DNA of 64,000 bases, from the NCBI GenBank assembly GCA_964527565.1, contig CAZGOY010000009.1, positions 1 to 64,000 on the forward strand. The letters are read 5' to 3'. The notes below the pieces were generated by a model, which worked only from the letters and a program-made list of their open reading frames with translations, did not search any database and was not told where the DNA came from. Made by a program: the position numbers and the translations under genes. Positions 8,177 to 16,062 of the stretch are shown in pieces. Position 1 is the stretch's first letter; each line of letters starts with the position of its first letter. This DNA comes from JAGXQV01 sp964527565 (GTDB taxonomy: Bacteria > Pseudomonadota > Gammaproteobacteria > Burkholderiales > Sulfuricellaceae).

Positions 8177-8562
8177 GCGACCTGCTGCTCGACACCCACG
8201 CGCTGTTGTGGTGGCTACTTGATGACGCGCAACTCTCCGCCCCGGCGCGCGCCGCCATTGCCGAACCCGGCAACCGGATATGGGTCAGCGCGGCATCGGG
8301 CTGGGAAGTCGCCACCAAACACCGCATCGGAAAATTACCGGAAGCCGCCGAAATTGCCGAGAGATTCTCTTATTACCTGCGTCGGGCGCGCTTTATCGAG
8401 TTGCCGATCAGCATTGAACACAGTCTCAAGGCTGGGGCGCTGCCCGGCCCGCACCGCGACCCTTTCGACCGTATGCTGATCGCTCAGCATTTCGTCACCC
8501 GTTATCCAGTCGTCACCCGCGATGCCGTATTTCGCGACTACGGCGTTGCCATTGTCTGGTAG
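8173..8562 (+). CDS. vapC: VapC-type PIN-domain toxin
   Basis: The protein has 129 residues. The PIN acidic residues are visible: D7 in LLLDTHALLWWL, E45 in GWEVATK, the D96/D99 pair in RDPFDRMLIAQ and D117 in VTRDAVF. VapC proteins are Mg-dependent ribonucleases that cut tRNA or rRNA. The GTG at 8173 overlaps the antitoxin stop (GTGA), giving coupled translation. Another GTG nine bases upstream (8164) is also possible. Confidence 0.92.
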   Translation: MSDLLLDTHALLWWLLDDAQLSAPARAAIAEPGNRIWVSAASGWEVATKHRIGKLPEAAEIAERFSYYLRRARFIELPISIEHSLKAGALPGPHRDPFDRMLIAQHFVTRYPVVTRDAVFRDYGVAIVW

Positions 8563-8686
8563 ACCATGCCCCTCGCACCAAAAAACAAACAGCTCCCTAT
8601 TTTGTCTTGCTCCCTGAAATACGCCTGCCGCCCAAAATCGGCTAAACTGGCGCACTTTCGCTACCACGCAACAAGGAGATCGAACT

Positions 8687-9097
8687 TTGGAATTTCTGCA
8701 AGATAACCTGCTGTTGATCGGTTTGGCGGTATTCGCCGCCGTGATGTTGATCTGGCCGCCGATCAGCCGCCAGATTTCCGGTATTAAGGAAGTCGGCGTC
8801 ACCGAGGCGATCCAGCTCATCAACCACAAGGACGCCGTCGTGCTCGACGTGCGCGAGGACAGCGAATACTACAGCGGCCACGTGCCGCATTCGCGCCACA
8901 TCCCGCTGGGGGCGCTGGGCAAGCGCCACACCGAGCTGGAACGCTACAAGAACCGCCCGCTGGTGGTGGTGTGCCGCAGCGGCGCGCGCTCCGGCAGCGC
9001 CTGCGGGATGCTGAAGAAGCAAGGCTTCGAGGAAGTCTACAACCTGTCGGGCGGCGTCGGCGCCTGGCAACAGGCCAACCTGCCCCTGGAGAAATGA
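8687..9097 (+). CDS. yibN: Membrane-anchored rhodanese-like sulfurtransferase YibN
   Basis: The protein has 136 residues. One N-terminal membrane helix (about 7-25) is followed by a single rhodanese domain with the active-site loop VVVCRSGARSGSA (Cys96). The start is TTG at 8687, supported by AAGGAG ten bases upstream. It is directly followed by grxC and secB, the same order as in E. coli (yibN-grxC-secB-gpsA). Sulfur transfer from thiosulfate or a related donor is the family reaction; the physiological acceptor is unknown. Confidence 0.93.
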   Translation: MEFLQDNLLLIGLAVFAAVMLIWPPISRQISGIKEVGVTEAIQLINHKDAVVLDVREDSEYYSGHVPHSRHIPLGALGKRHTELERYKNRPLVVVCRSGARSGSACGMLKKQGFEEVYNLSGGVGAWQQANLPLEK

Positions 9098-9098
9098 C

Positions 9099-9356
9099 AT
9101 GCCCAACATCACCATGTACTGCACCGCCGTGTGCCCCTACTGCATCAATGCCGAAAAACTGCTCAACCGCAAGGGCGTGACGCAGATCGACAAGATCCGC
9201 ATCGATCTCGACCCCGCGCGCCAGGGTGAAATGATCGAGCGCACCGGGCGTCGCACGGTGCCGCAAATCTATATCGGCGACTTCCATGTCGGCGGCTTCG
9301 ACGATCTTTCCGCGCTGGATGCGGAAGGCAAGCTGGATCCCCTGCTGAAGGGCTGA
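9099..9356 (+). CDS. grxC: Glutaredoxin 3
   Basis: The 85-residue glutaredoxin has the dithiol motif CPYC at residues 12-15, the cis-proline TVPQIYIG and the glutathione-binding GGFDDL. It reduces disulfides and mixed glutathione disulfides in the cytoplasm. It starts one base after the rhodanese stop codon, so the two are in one operon. Confidence 0.97.
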   Translation: MPNITMYCTAVCPYCINAEKLLNRKGVTQIDKIRIDLDPARQGEMIERTGRRTVPQIYIGDFHVGGFDDLSALDAEGKLDPLLKG

Positions 9357-9416
9357 TTCTTGGCCAATTCGCGGTAAAATACCCCCTTTATTCTCTAATT
9401 TTCAGGAACCCCGGCA

Positions 9417-9878
9417 ATGAGCGAAGAACAACAGCAATCCGTATTCACCATCGAAAAAATCTATCTCAAGGACGCTTCCGTCGAGGTGCCCAACGCCCCG
9501 CAGATCTACCTCTCGCGCGAAACGCCGCAGGTGGACGTGCAGTTGCACACCCAGGGCGGCGCCGTGGATGACGGCATTTTCGAGGTGGTGCTGACGGTGA
9601 CGGTGACGGCGAAAATCGAAGGCGAGAAGAGCATGTTCCTGGTGGAAGTCGGGCAGGCCGGCGTCTTTACCCTGCGCAACATTCCCCAGCAGGATCTTGA
9701 GCCGATCCTCGGCATCACCTGCCCCAACATTCTTTTTCCTTACGCCCGCGAAGCGGTGTCCGACCTGGTGAGCCGTGCCGGTTTCCCGCCGGTAATTCTC
9801 AGCCCGGTCAACTTCGAGGCGATGTATGCGCAAAATCACGCGCAAGCTGCCGCCGATGAAGGCGCTACCACCCATTAA
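9417..9878 (+). CDS. secB: Protein-export chaperone SecB
   Basis: The 153-residue protein is full length for the family. It carries FTIEKIYLKDASVEVPNAP near the N-terminus, VQLHT, and the FPYAREAVSDLVSRAGFPP segment typical of SecB. The tetramer keeps preproteins unfolded and delivers them to SecA. AGGAA lies just upstream of the ATG. A TAAAAT box sits at about 9374-9379 without a convincing -35. The C-terminal 53 bases overlap the next gene. Confidence 0.97.
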   Translation: MSEEQQQSVFTIEKIYLKDASVEVPNAPQIYLSRETPQVDVQLHTQGGAVDDGIFEVVLTVTVTAKIEGEKSMFLVEVGQAGVFTLRNIPQQDLEPILGITCPNILFPYAREAVSDLVSRAGFPPVILSPVNFEAMYAQNHAQAAADEGATTH

Positions 9879-10314
9879 ATCCGCCACGGCGCTGGCGCTC
9901 CTGCTGGCGCTGTTGCCCGGCTGGGCGGCGGCGCTGGATTTTCGCTCGGTGACGGCGGAGCGCGCCGTGCTGTTCGACGCCCCCTCCGTGCAGGCGAAGA
10001 AACTCTATGTCGTGGGCAGATTTTTCCCGGTCGAGGTGCTGGTCAGCCTCGATTCCTTTACCAAGGTGCGCGACAGCGCCGGGGAACTGTTCTGGATCGA
10101 ACGGAAAAATCTGGGAGAATCCCGCACCGTGGTGGTGACGGTCCCGCGCGCCGAAATCCGCCAGACGCCCGACAAGGATGCGCCGCTGGTTTTCCAGGCG
10201 GAGCGCGACGTGGCGCTGGAACTGCTCGAAACCACCCGTAGCGGCTGGGCCAAAGTGCGCCATGTCGGCGGGCAGAGCGGCTACGTCGCCATCTCCCAGG
10301 TTTGGGGTTTGTGA
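9826..10314 (+). CDS. Exported bacterial SH3-domain protein
   Basis: The protein has 162 residues. A basic start and hydrophobic stretch (about 19-35) ending AAA form a signal peptide. Two SH3-like repeats follow (about 40-95, and 100-160 ending WAKVRHVGGQSGYVAISQVWG). Such domains usually bind peptidoglycan or peptides in the periplasm. GAGG lies 7 bases before the ATG at 9826, which is inside secB; a second methionine at 9856 also lies inside secB. The 53-base overlap implies strict coupling to secB. An SH3 gene between secB and gpsA recurs in betaproteobacteria. Confidence 0.85.
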   Translation: MRKITRKLPPMKALPPIKSATALALLLALLPGWAAALDFRSVTAERAVLFDAPSVQAKKLYVVGRFFPVEVLVSLDSFTKVRDSAGELFWIERKNLGESRTVVVTVPRAEIRQTPDKDAPLVFQAERDVALELLETTRSGWAKVRHVGGQSGYVAISQVWGL

Positions 10315-10319
10315 ACTGA

Positions 10320-11312
10320 ATGAATAAAATCGCCGTGCTCGGCGCGGGTGCATGGGGAACGGCGCTGGCGCTCAATCTGGCGCAGCGCCATGAAGTCGCC
10401 CTGTGGACGCGCAACGGCACCCACCGCGCCGAAATGGCGGAACAGCGCAGCAACCGCCGCTACCTGCCGGATTTCCCCTTTCCTGTCGGCCTGTGCCTTG
10501 CCGCCGGGCTGGATGCCGCCCTGGGCGGTGCCGCCCTGGCGCTGGTGGTCACGCCCACTGCCGGGCTGCGCCAGGCCTTGCGCGCAATTGCCGCGCAGGC
10601 GCCGACCATACCGGTGATCTGGGCATGCAAGGGATTCGAGGCGGAATCGGCCTGCCTGCCGCACCAGATTGCCGCCTCGGAACTGGCGGCGGGCGTGCCG
10701 CATGGCGTGCTGTCCGGCCCGAGCTTTGCCAGGGAGGTGGCGCAAGGGCTGCCCGCCGCGCTCACCCTGGCCAGCGCCGACGCAGAATTCGCCCGCAGCA
10801 TGGCCTTGCAACTGCACAGCGCGCGGCTGCGCGTTTACAGCAGCACCGACGTGATCGGCGTGGAAACCGGCGGCGCAGTGAAAAACGTCATGGCCATTGC
10901 CGCCGGCATTGCCGACGGCATGGGCTACGGCCACAACGCCCGCGCCGCGCTCATCACGCGCGGCCTGGCGGAGATCACCCGGCTCGGCTGCGCGCTCGGC
11001 GGGCGCCCGGAAACTTTCATGGGACTGACCGGGGTGGGGGATTTGATCCTCACCTGCACCGGCGACTTGTCGCGCAACCGCACCGTCGGCCTCAAGCTGG
11101 CGCAAGGCAAGCGTCTGGACGAGGCGCTGGGCGAGTTGGGGCATGTCGCCGAAGGCGTCAATACCGCCGCCGAAGTGCGGCGTCTGGCGCGGCGGGAAAA
11201 CATCGACATGCCGATCACCGAGGCCGTGTGCCGCGTACTCTTCGAAGCCCTGCCGCCGGGCAAGGCCGTGGAAGCCCTGCTCAGCCGCGACCCCAAATCC
11301 GAGAACCTGTAA
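10320..11312 (+). CDS. gpsA: Glycerol-3-phosphate dehydrogenase [NAD(P)+]
   Basis: The protein has 330 residues. The N-terminal Rossmann motif is GAGAWGTALA (residues 8-17). The catalytic lysine lies in GGAVKNVMAIAAGIADG, and RGLAEITRLG and GLTGVGDLILTCTG are family signatures. It makes sn-glycerol-3-phosphate for phospholipid synthesis. It follows the secB block as in enterobacteria and starts five bases after the SH3 gene ends. Confidence 0.98.
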   Translation: MNKIAVLGAGAWGTALALNLAQRHEVALWTRNGTHRAEMAEQRSNRRYLPDFPFPVGLCLAAGLDAALGGAALALVVTPTAGLRQALRAIAAQAPTIPVIWACKGFEAESACLPHQIAASELAAGVPHGVLSGPSFAREVAQGLPAALTLASADAEFARSMALQLHSARLRVYSSTDVIGVETGGAVKNVMAIAAGIADGMGYGHNARAALITRGLAEITRLGCALGGRPETFMGLTGVGDLILTCTGDLSRNRTVGLKLAQGKRLDEALGELGHVAEGVNTAAEVRRLARRENIDMPITEAVCRVLFEALPPGKAVEALLSRDPKSENL

Positions 11313-11344
11313 ATTGCTCATCCCAACCCAACCGGAATACGATC

Positions 11345-11728
11345 ATGAATCTTGAAAAAGTGATTTTTGCCTTCTTCATTGTGCTGGCCTTGACGCTGAA
11401 TTTCGGCTTTTTCCTCGGTGAGATCGACAACCCGGAGCACCATAGCGTTTACGAGCTGTTTGCCGCCATCGTCGTCAGCCTGATCGCCACCATCCTCAAA
11501 TTCGGCGACCGCACCCATCTCGGCGCGGTGCTGCTGGCCACCAGCCTGGTGGCCGACCTGCAACTGCTCACCGCCGCCATCGTCTGGGGCGTGGTGGAGC
11601 ACGTCACCCAGACCGGGCTGACGCCCTACAACATGACCATCATCGTTTCCCTGTCGGGTGGGGCGCTGCTGGCCAACGTCACCTCGGTGATTCTGCTGGT
11701 GGCGGAGACCATGGCGGTGCGCCGCTAG
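11345..11728 (+). CDS. Small multi-helix membrane protein, probable partner of the K+ channel
   Basis: The protein has 127 residues and three or four hydrophobic helices (about 5-23, 35-53, 57-80, 97-122). It has no enzymatic motif. It resembles the DUF6394-type membrane proteins that I recall beside TrkA-like channels, but this assignment is from memory. It lies 19 bases upstream of the two-RCK channel gene and on the same strand, so an accessory role in potassium transport is plausible. The ATG at 11345 sits inside a longer open frame that is otherwise a gpsA shadow. Confidence 0.8.
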   Translation: MNLEKVIFAFFIVLALTLNFGFFLGEIDNPEHHSVYELFAAIVVSLIATILKFGDRTHLGAVLLATSLVADLQLLTAAIVWGVVEHVTQTGLTPYNMTIIVSLSGGALLANVTSVILLVAETMAVRR

Positions 11729-11747
11729 GCGGCTTGGCCCCGACGCC

Positions 11748-13448
11748 ATGCAGAACATCATCTACATTCTGCTGCGGCGGCTGCATGCACCGCTGATCGT
11801 GCTGGTGTGCGTATATGCCGTCGCCGTGCTGGGTTTCGTACTGATTCCCGGCGTGGATGACCAGGGCCAGCCGTGGCGCATGGATTTCCTGCATGCCTTC
11901 TATTTCGTCACTTACATGGGGACGACCATCGGCTTCGGCGAGATTCCCTACCCTTTCACGCCCGGCCAGCGCCTGTGGGCCACCGTCACCATCTACGCCA
12001 CGGTCATCGTCTGGCTGTACGGCATCGGCGCCGCCATGGCGCTGTTGCAGGAATCCTCCTTCCGCGCCATTTTGCGGCGCAGCGCCTTCAGCCGCGGGGT
12101 GCGGCGCATCAGCGAGCCTTTTTACCTGGTGTGCGGTTACGGCGACACCGGCAGGATGCTGGTACACGCGCTGGCCGAAGCCAAATTCCGCACGGTGGTG
12201 ATCGATATCGACCCGGCCTGCATCAACAACCTGGAGCTCGAAGACCTGGGCGCGCCGATTCCCGGATTTGTCGGTGACGCGGCGCTGCCGGACAATCTGG
12301 CGCTGGCCGGACTTACCCGTTCCAACTGCCTCGGCGTGCTGGCGCTGACCAATGATGACAACGCCAATCTCAAGATCGCCATTACCGCCAAGCTGCTGAA
12401 ACCGCACCTGCCGGTGGTGGCGCGTGCCGAAACGCGTGAAACCGGCGCCAATATGGATTCCTTCGGCACCGACACCATTATCGACCCCTTCGACACCTTT
12501 GCCGGGCGCCTGGCGCTGGCGCTGCACGCGCCGGGACTCTTCCTGCTCTACGAATGGATGACCGCAGTGCCGCGCGAAATCCTGCGCGAGCCACTGTTTC
12601 CGCCGCGCGGACGCTGGATCCTGTGCGGCTACGGGCGTTTCGGCAAGGCGGTGTACCGGCGCCTGTCGGCGGAAGGCATTCCGGTAACCATCATCGAATT
12701 GCGCCCCGACCTGACCGACGCGCCGCCGGATGTCGTCGTCGGGCGGGGGACGGAAGCGCGCACGCTGCATGAAGCGGGCATCACCGATGCCGTCGGCATC
12801 GTGGCCGGTACCGACAACGATGCCAACAATCTGTCGATCATCATGACCGCGCAGAACATCAAGCGTTCGCTGTTTACCGTGGCGCGCCAGAACCTGCACC
12901 ACAACGACATCATTTTCGAAGCCGCCCGGCCCAGCCTGGTGATGCAGCGCGGCAGCGTCACAGCGCGCAAGATTTTCGCCCTGGTCACCACGCCGCTACT
13001 CACCGAATTCCTGCGCCGGGCACGCGAGGAAGGCAATGCCTGGGCCAACCAGCTAGTCAGCCGCATCGGCGGTATCGTCGGCGACGAAGCGCCGCACAAA
13101 TGGGGCATGGAAATCACCCCGGCCAGTGCCCCCGCCCTCTATGCCGGAATTGCCGGCGGCAGCCGCCCCACCGTCGGCGATCTGTGCCGCAATCCGCGCA
13201 ATCGTGACGAACAGCTGGACTGCATGGTGCTGTTCATCAAGCGCATCGGTAAGGAAATTGTGCTGCCCGGCGACGAGGTGCCGCTGGAAAAAGGCGACCA
13301 CCTGCTATTGTGCGGGCGGATCGACGCCTGGAACCAGATGGAGTGGATCAGCCGGAACCACAACGTATTCGATTATCTGTGCACCGGCGAGGAACGTCCC
13401 AGCGGCACGCTATGGAAATGGCTGTCGCGCATGCGATCCGGGGCTTGA
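11748..13448 (+). CDS. Potassium channel with two RCK/TrkA-N domains
   Basis: The protein has 566 residues. Membrane helices at about 15-35 and 75-100 flank a pore loop with the selectivity-filter-like motif TTIGFGE (canonical TVGYGD). Two RCK-N Rossmann domains follow: YLVCGYGDTGRML (about 125) and WILCGYGRFGKAV (about 288). The C-terminal domain (about 470-540) is RCK-C-like. The TIGFGE filter is a recognised prokaryotic variant, but exact ion selectivity cannot be read from it. No other Trk or Kef gene is nearby. Confidence 0.92.
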   Translation: MQNIIYILLRRLHAPLIVLVCVYAVAVLGFVLIPGVDDQGQPWRMDFLHAFYFVTYMGTTIGFGEIPYPFTPGQRLWATVTIYATVIVWLYGIGAAMALLQESSFRAILRRSAFSRGVRRISEPFYLVCGYGDTGRMLVHALAEAKFRTVVIDIDPACINNLELEDLGAPIPGFVGDAALPDNLALAGLTRSNCLGVLALTNDDNANLKIAITAKLLKPHLPVVARAETRETGANMDSFGTDTIIDPFDTFAGRLALALHAPGLFLLYEWMTAVPREILREPLFPPRGRWILCGYGRFGKAVYRRLSAEGIPVTIIELRPDLTDAPPDVVVGRGTEARTLHEAGITDAVGIVAGTDNDANNLSIIMTAQNIKRSLFTVARQNLHHNDIIFEAARPSLVMQRGSVTARKIFALVTTPLLTEFLRRAREEGNAWANQLVSRIGGIVGDEAPHKWGMEITPASAPALYAGIAGGSRPTVGDLCRNPRNRDEQLDCMVLFIKRIGKEIVLPGDEVPLEKGDHLLLCGRIDAWNQMEWISRNHNVFDYLCTGEERPSGTLWKWLSRMRSGA

Positions 13449-13473
13449 GCGGCGGGTGATGCGGCGCTGTGCC

Positions 13474-13884
13474 TCAGAACGGCTTGATTACCACCAGGAT
13501 CACCACGGCGGTGAGAATCAGCACCGGCAATTCGTTGAACCAGCGGTAGAAGACATGGCCGCGCGCGTTGCGCCCTTCGGCAAAGGTTTTGACCAGCCTG
13601 CCGCAATGCCAGTGGTAGCCGATCAGTAGCGCCACCAGCGTCAGTTTGGCATGCAGCCAGCCGCCGCTGATGTCCCAGCCCAGCCACAGCCACAGGCCCA
13701 GGCCCAGCGCGGGCACCGCCAGAATGGTCATGAAACGGTACAGTTTGCGCTCCATTAGCGCCAGCCGCTCGGCGCTGGCCGCATCCTCCGCCATCGCGTG
13801 GTTGACGAACAGGCGCGGCAGATAGAACAGACCGGCAAACCAGGAGGTGACGAAAATGATGTGGAAGGCTTTGACCCAGAGCAT
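13474..13884 (-). CDS. hemJ: Protoporphyrinogen oxidase HemJ
   Basis: The protein has 136 residues and four membrane helices. The N-terminus MLWVKAFHIIFVTSWFAGLF carries the conserved histidine (H8), and KLYRFM and HAKLTLV with further His/Lys residues are family features. HemJ oxidises protoporphyrinogen IX to protoporphyrin IX. I start at 13884 because it matches the family N-terminus. The frame stays open to 13941, where it would overlap the divergent tlpA gene. A TATAAT box on the minus strand at 13921-13926 fits a promoter for this gene. The gene converges with the channel gene. Confidence 0.9.
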   Translation of the reverse strand: MLWVKAFHIIFVTSWFAGLFYLPRLFVNHAMAEDAASAERLALMERKLYRFMTILAVPALGLGLWLWLGWDISGGWLHAKLTLVALLIGYHWHCGRLVKTFAEGRNARGHVFYRWFNELPVLILTAVVILVVIKPF

Positions 13885-13933
13885 GGTAACGATGACCCCA
13901 AATATTGAAATTGAAAACGGATTATAGCGCCCC

Positions 13934-14458
13934 ATGAACATTCCCCAGCGCCTGAGAAAATTCCGCCCCGACCCGCTGACCCTGCTGTTGCTCGGTTTGC
14001 TGGTCTATTTCTGGTTCCGCCCGCCGGCCTGGGTAAGCGATACTGAGCCTGCGCTGCCGCCGCTGCGCTTTGATCTGTTGGACGGGCGGCGCGTCACGCT
14101 GGAGGAACTGCGCGGCAAGGTGGTGCTGGTGAACTTCTGGGCCACTTGGTGCCCCTACTGCCGACACGAGATGCCCGACATGCAGCGCTTTTACGACGGC
14201 TGGCACCCGCGCGGCTTCGAAATCATCGCCTTGAGCCAGGACGACGACGCGCAAAGCGTGCGCGCCTTCATGGCGGAAAAGGGCTACCGCTTTCCGGCAG
14301 GGATGGCTGACGCCAGCCATAGCCAGGCTTTCGGAGGGGTCAGCCGCCTGCCGACCTCCTTCCTGATCGACAAGCGAGGTCGGCTACGCAAGAAAATCAG
14401 CGGGCAGGTCCATTACGCGCGGCTGGAAGACTTGGTGGCGCCGCTGCTGGAGGAGTAA
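13934..14458 (+). CDS. TlpA/ResA-like thioredoxin-fold protein, membrane anchored
   Basis: The protein has 174 residues: an N-terminal signal anchor (about 14-29), then a thioredoxin fold with WATWCPYC (Cys73 and Cys76) and cis-proline RLPTSFLID. This is the layout of periplasmic TlpA/ResA/CcmG reductases for cytochrome c maturation or other disulfides. It is divergent from hemJ with little space between starts, so the two share their control region. Which substrate it reduces cannot be told from sequence. Confidence 0.92.
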   Translation: MNIPQRLRKFRPDPLTLLLLGLLVYFWFRPPAWVSDTEPALPPLRFDLLDGRRVTLEELRGKVVLVNFWATWCPYCRHEMPDMQRFYDGWHPRGFEIIALSQDDDAQSVRAFMAEKGYRFPAGMADASHSQAFGGVSRLPTSFLIDKRGRLRKKISGQVHYARLEDLVAPLLEE

Positions 14459-14487
14459 CGGAAGAAACATAAATTTCGACAAACACT

Positions 14488-14564
14488 GTAGGAGCGGCCT
14501 TGGCCGCGAGGTTTTGACTTTTTCGCAACCGGATCAAAGAACTCGCGGCCAAGGCCGCTCCCAC
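14488..14564. repeat. REPIN-like inverted repeat, copy 1 (GCGGCC type)
   Basis: GGAGCGGCCTTGGCCGCGAG at 14491-14510 and its exact reverse complement at 14542-14561 form a 20-bp inverted repeat around a 31-base loop. The loop (TTTTGAC...CGCAACCGGATC) is related to the loops of the copies at 36.7 kb and 49.4 kb. TTTTTATGAAATGTT follows at about 14577, and a similar flank follows the other two. The sequence resembles the REP/REPIN families described in Pseudomonas. The element could also fold as a large hairpin between the convergent genes on either side. Confidence 0.85.
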
Positions 14565-14599
14565 GGACAATGTGGTTTTTTATGAAATGTTAGGGGGAA

Positions 14600-15121
14600 T
14601 TACTTTTTCTTGCGCAGCTTGGCCAGCGCCTCATCAATGCGCTGATCGAGAAAGTGGCCATAGTAGTCGGGCGTGGACAAGCCGACCAGCGGCTCGGCCA
14701 GCGAAGCGCCCCAGGAATCGTACAAATGAATTGCCGGCACCATGCCGACGCCGTGTTCCAGGGCAAATTCCGCATGGGTGGTCATGCCGCCGGAAAAGTC
14801 GCGTAGCGGCGCATTGCTGCCGGCGTTCACCAACCGCATGACGACCTTGCCACGGTATTCAGCGTTGCGCTGCATGGGTTCGAGAAATTCCTTGAGCACC
14901 TGGGTGCAGTAGGCACAATTCGGGCGGCTGTACATCACCAGCACCGGCAGGTGGCGCGTTTCCGCCATTTTTGCATCCTGCGTCAGATCCTGCGCCGGAA
15001 CCACCTGGCTCTTGCCCGCAGCATGGCCCAAAGCGGGCGCCATCCATGCTAGAATCAGCGCCAGTAGGGCGGCTTTATGCCGCCGGAAAAGTTTTTTTAC
15101 CATTTTTTGCATTGAGACCAT
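14600..15121 (-). CDS. Exported thioredoxin-fold protein with CxxC motif
   Basis: The protein has about 173 residues. A basic start and hydrophobic helix (about 17-35, ending HAAG) make a signal peptide. A thioredoxin fold follows with NCAYC (Cys69 and Cys72) and cis-proline MVPAIHLYD. It resembles SoxW-like or DsbC-like periplasmic thioredoxins. The start is uncertain: methionines at 15121, 15112 and 15103 are in frame and none has a strong ribosome-binding site. The start is only two bases from the divergent hemC start, leaving no conventional promoter space. Confidence 0.85.
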   Translation of the reverse strand: MVSMQKMVKKLFRRHKAALLALILAWMAPALGHAAGKSQVVPAQDLTQDAKMAETRHLPVLVMYSRPNCAYCTQVLKEFLEPMQRNAEYRGKVVMRLVNAGSNAPLRDFSGGMTTHAEFALEHGVGMVPAIHLYDSWGASLAEPLVGLSTPDYYGHFLDQRIDEALAKLRKKK

Positions 15122-15123
15122 TC

Positions 15124-16062
15124 TTGAAAACCGGCATCACGAAACTCGTAATCGCCTCGCGCGAAAGCGCCCTTGCCCTATGGCAGGCGGAACATATCCA
15201 GGCGCGCCTGCGGGCATTATATCCAGAAATCGGGGTGGAGATACTCGGCATGACCACCACCGGCGACCAGATTCTCGATTCCCCGCTCGCCAAGATCGGC
15301 GGCAAGGGCCTGTTCGTCAAGGAATTGGAACAGGCCCTGCAGGAAGGCCGCGCCGACCTTGCCGTGCATTCGATGAAAGATGTGCCGATGACGCTGCCCG
15401 AGGGCTTTACCCTTGCCGCCACCGGTCTGCGCGAAGACCCGCGCGACGCCTTCGTGTCCAACCGTTTCCAAAACCTGGAAGCCCTGCCGGACGGCAGCGT
15501 GGTCGGCACCTCCAGCCTGCGCCGCCAGAGCCAGTTGCAGGCACGTTTTCCGAAGCTGCTCATCGAACCGCTGCGCGGCAACGTGCAGACGCGTTTGCGC
15601 AAGCTGGACGAAGGGCAGTACGCAGCCATCATTCTGGCCGCTGCCGGGCTGAAACGCCTGGGTTTGGGCGGGCGCATCACCGCGCTGCTGCCGGTTGAAC
15701 AAAGTTTGCCGGCGGTAGGGCAGGGCGCGCTGGGCATTGAAATTGTCGCCGGGCGCGATGACCTGGCCGCGCTGCTCGCGCCGCTCAACGATGCGGAAAG
15801 TGAAGTCTGTGTGCGTGCCGAGCGCGCCATGAGTCGGGCTCTGGCGGGCAGTTGCCAGGTGCCGCTGGGCGGCTTCGGCGAACTGCGTGACGGCATTCTG
15901 CATTTGCGCGGTTTCGTCGCCAGCGTCGATGGCGTGCGCATGGTGCGCGCCGAGGTTGCCGGTGCCCCGCAGGATGCCGATAAGCTGGGCGCAGCGCTGG
16001 CGCAAAAACTGGTGGAGATGGGCGCGGACAAGATACTGGCGGAGTTGGATAGCCTGCAATGA
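15124..16062 (+). CDS. hemC: Porphobilinogen deaminase (hydroxymethylbilane synthase)
   Basis: The protein has 312 residues, the normal length when started at the TTG at 15124. IASRESALALWQAEHI opens the fold, VHSMKDVP is the substrate site, GTSSLRRQSQL follows, and Cys244 in AGSCQVPLGG carries the dipyrromethane cofactor. It polymerises four porphobilinogens into hydroxymethylbilane. It is the first gene of hemC-hemD-hemX-hemY, with each junction overlapping by four bases. Confidence 0.97.
   Translation: MKTGITKLVIASRESALALWQAEHIQARLRALYPEIGVEILGMTTTGDQILDSPLAKIGGKGLFVKELEQALQEGRADLAVHSMKDVPMTLPEGFTLAATGLREDPRDAFVSNRFQNLEALPDGSVVGTSSLRRQSQLQARFPKLLIEPLRGNVQTRLRKLDEGQYAAIILAAAGLKRLGLGGRITALLPVEQSLPAVGQGALGIEIVAGRDDLAALLAPLNDAESEVCVRAERAMSRALAGSCQVPLGGFGELRDGILHLRGFVASVDGVRMVRAEVAGAPQDADKLGAALAQKLVEMGADKILAELDSLQ

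Noticed and set aside
9370..9380. TAAAAT as a secB promoter
   Set aside because: No -35 at 16-18 bases; the gene may also be read from the grxC operon.
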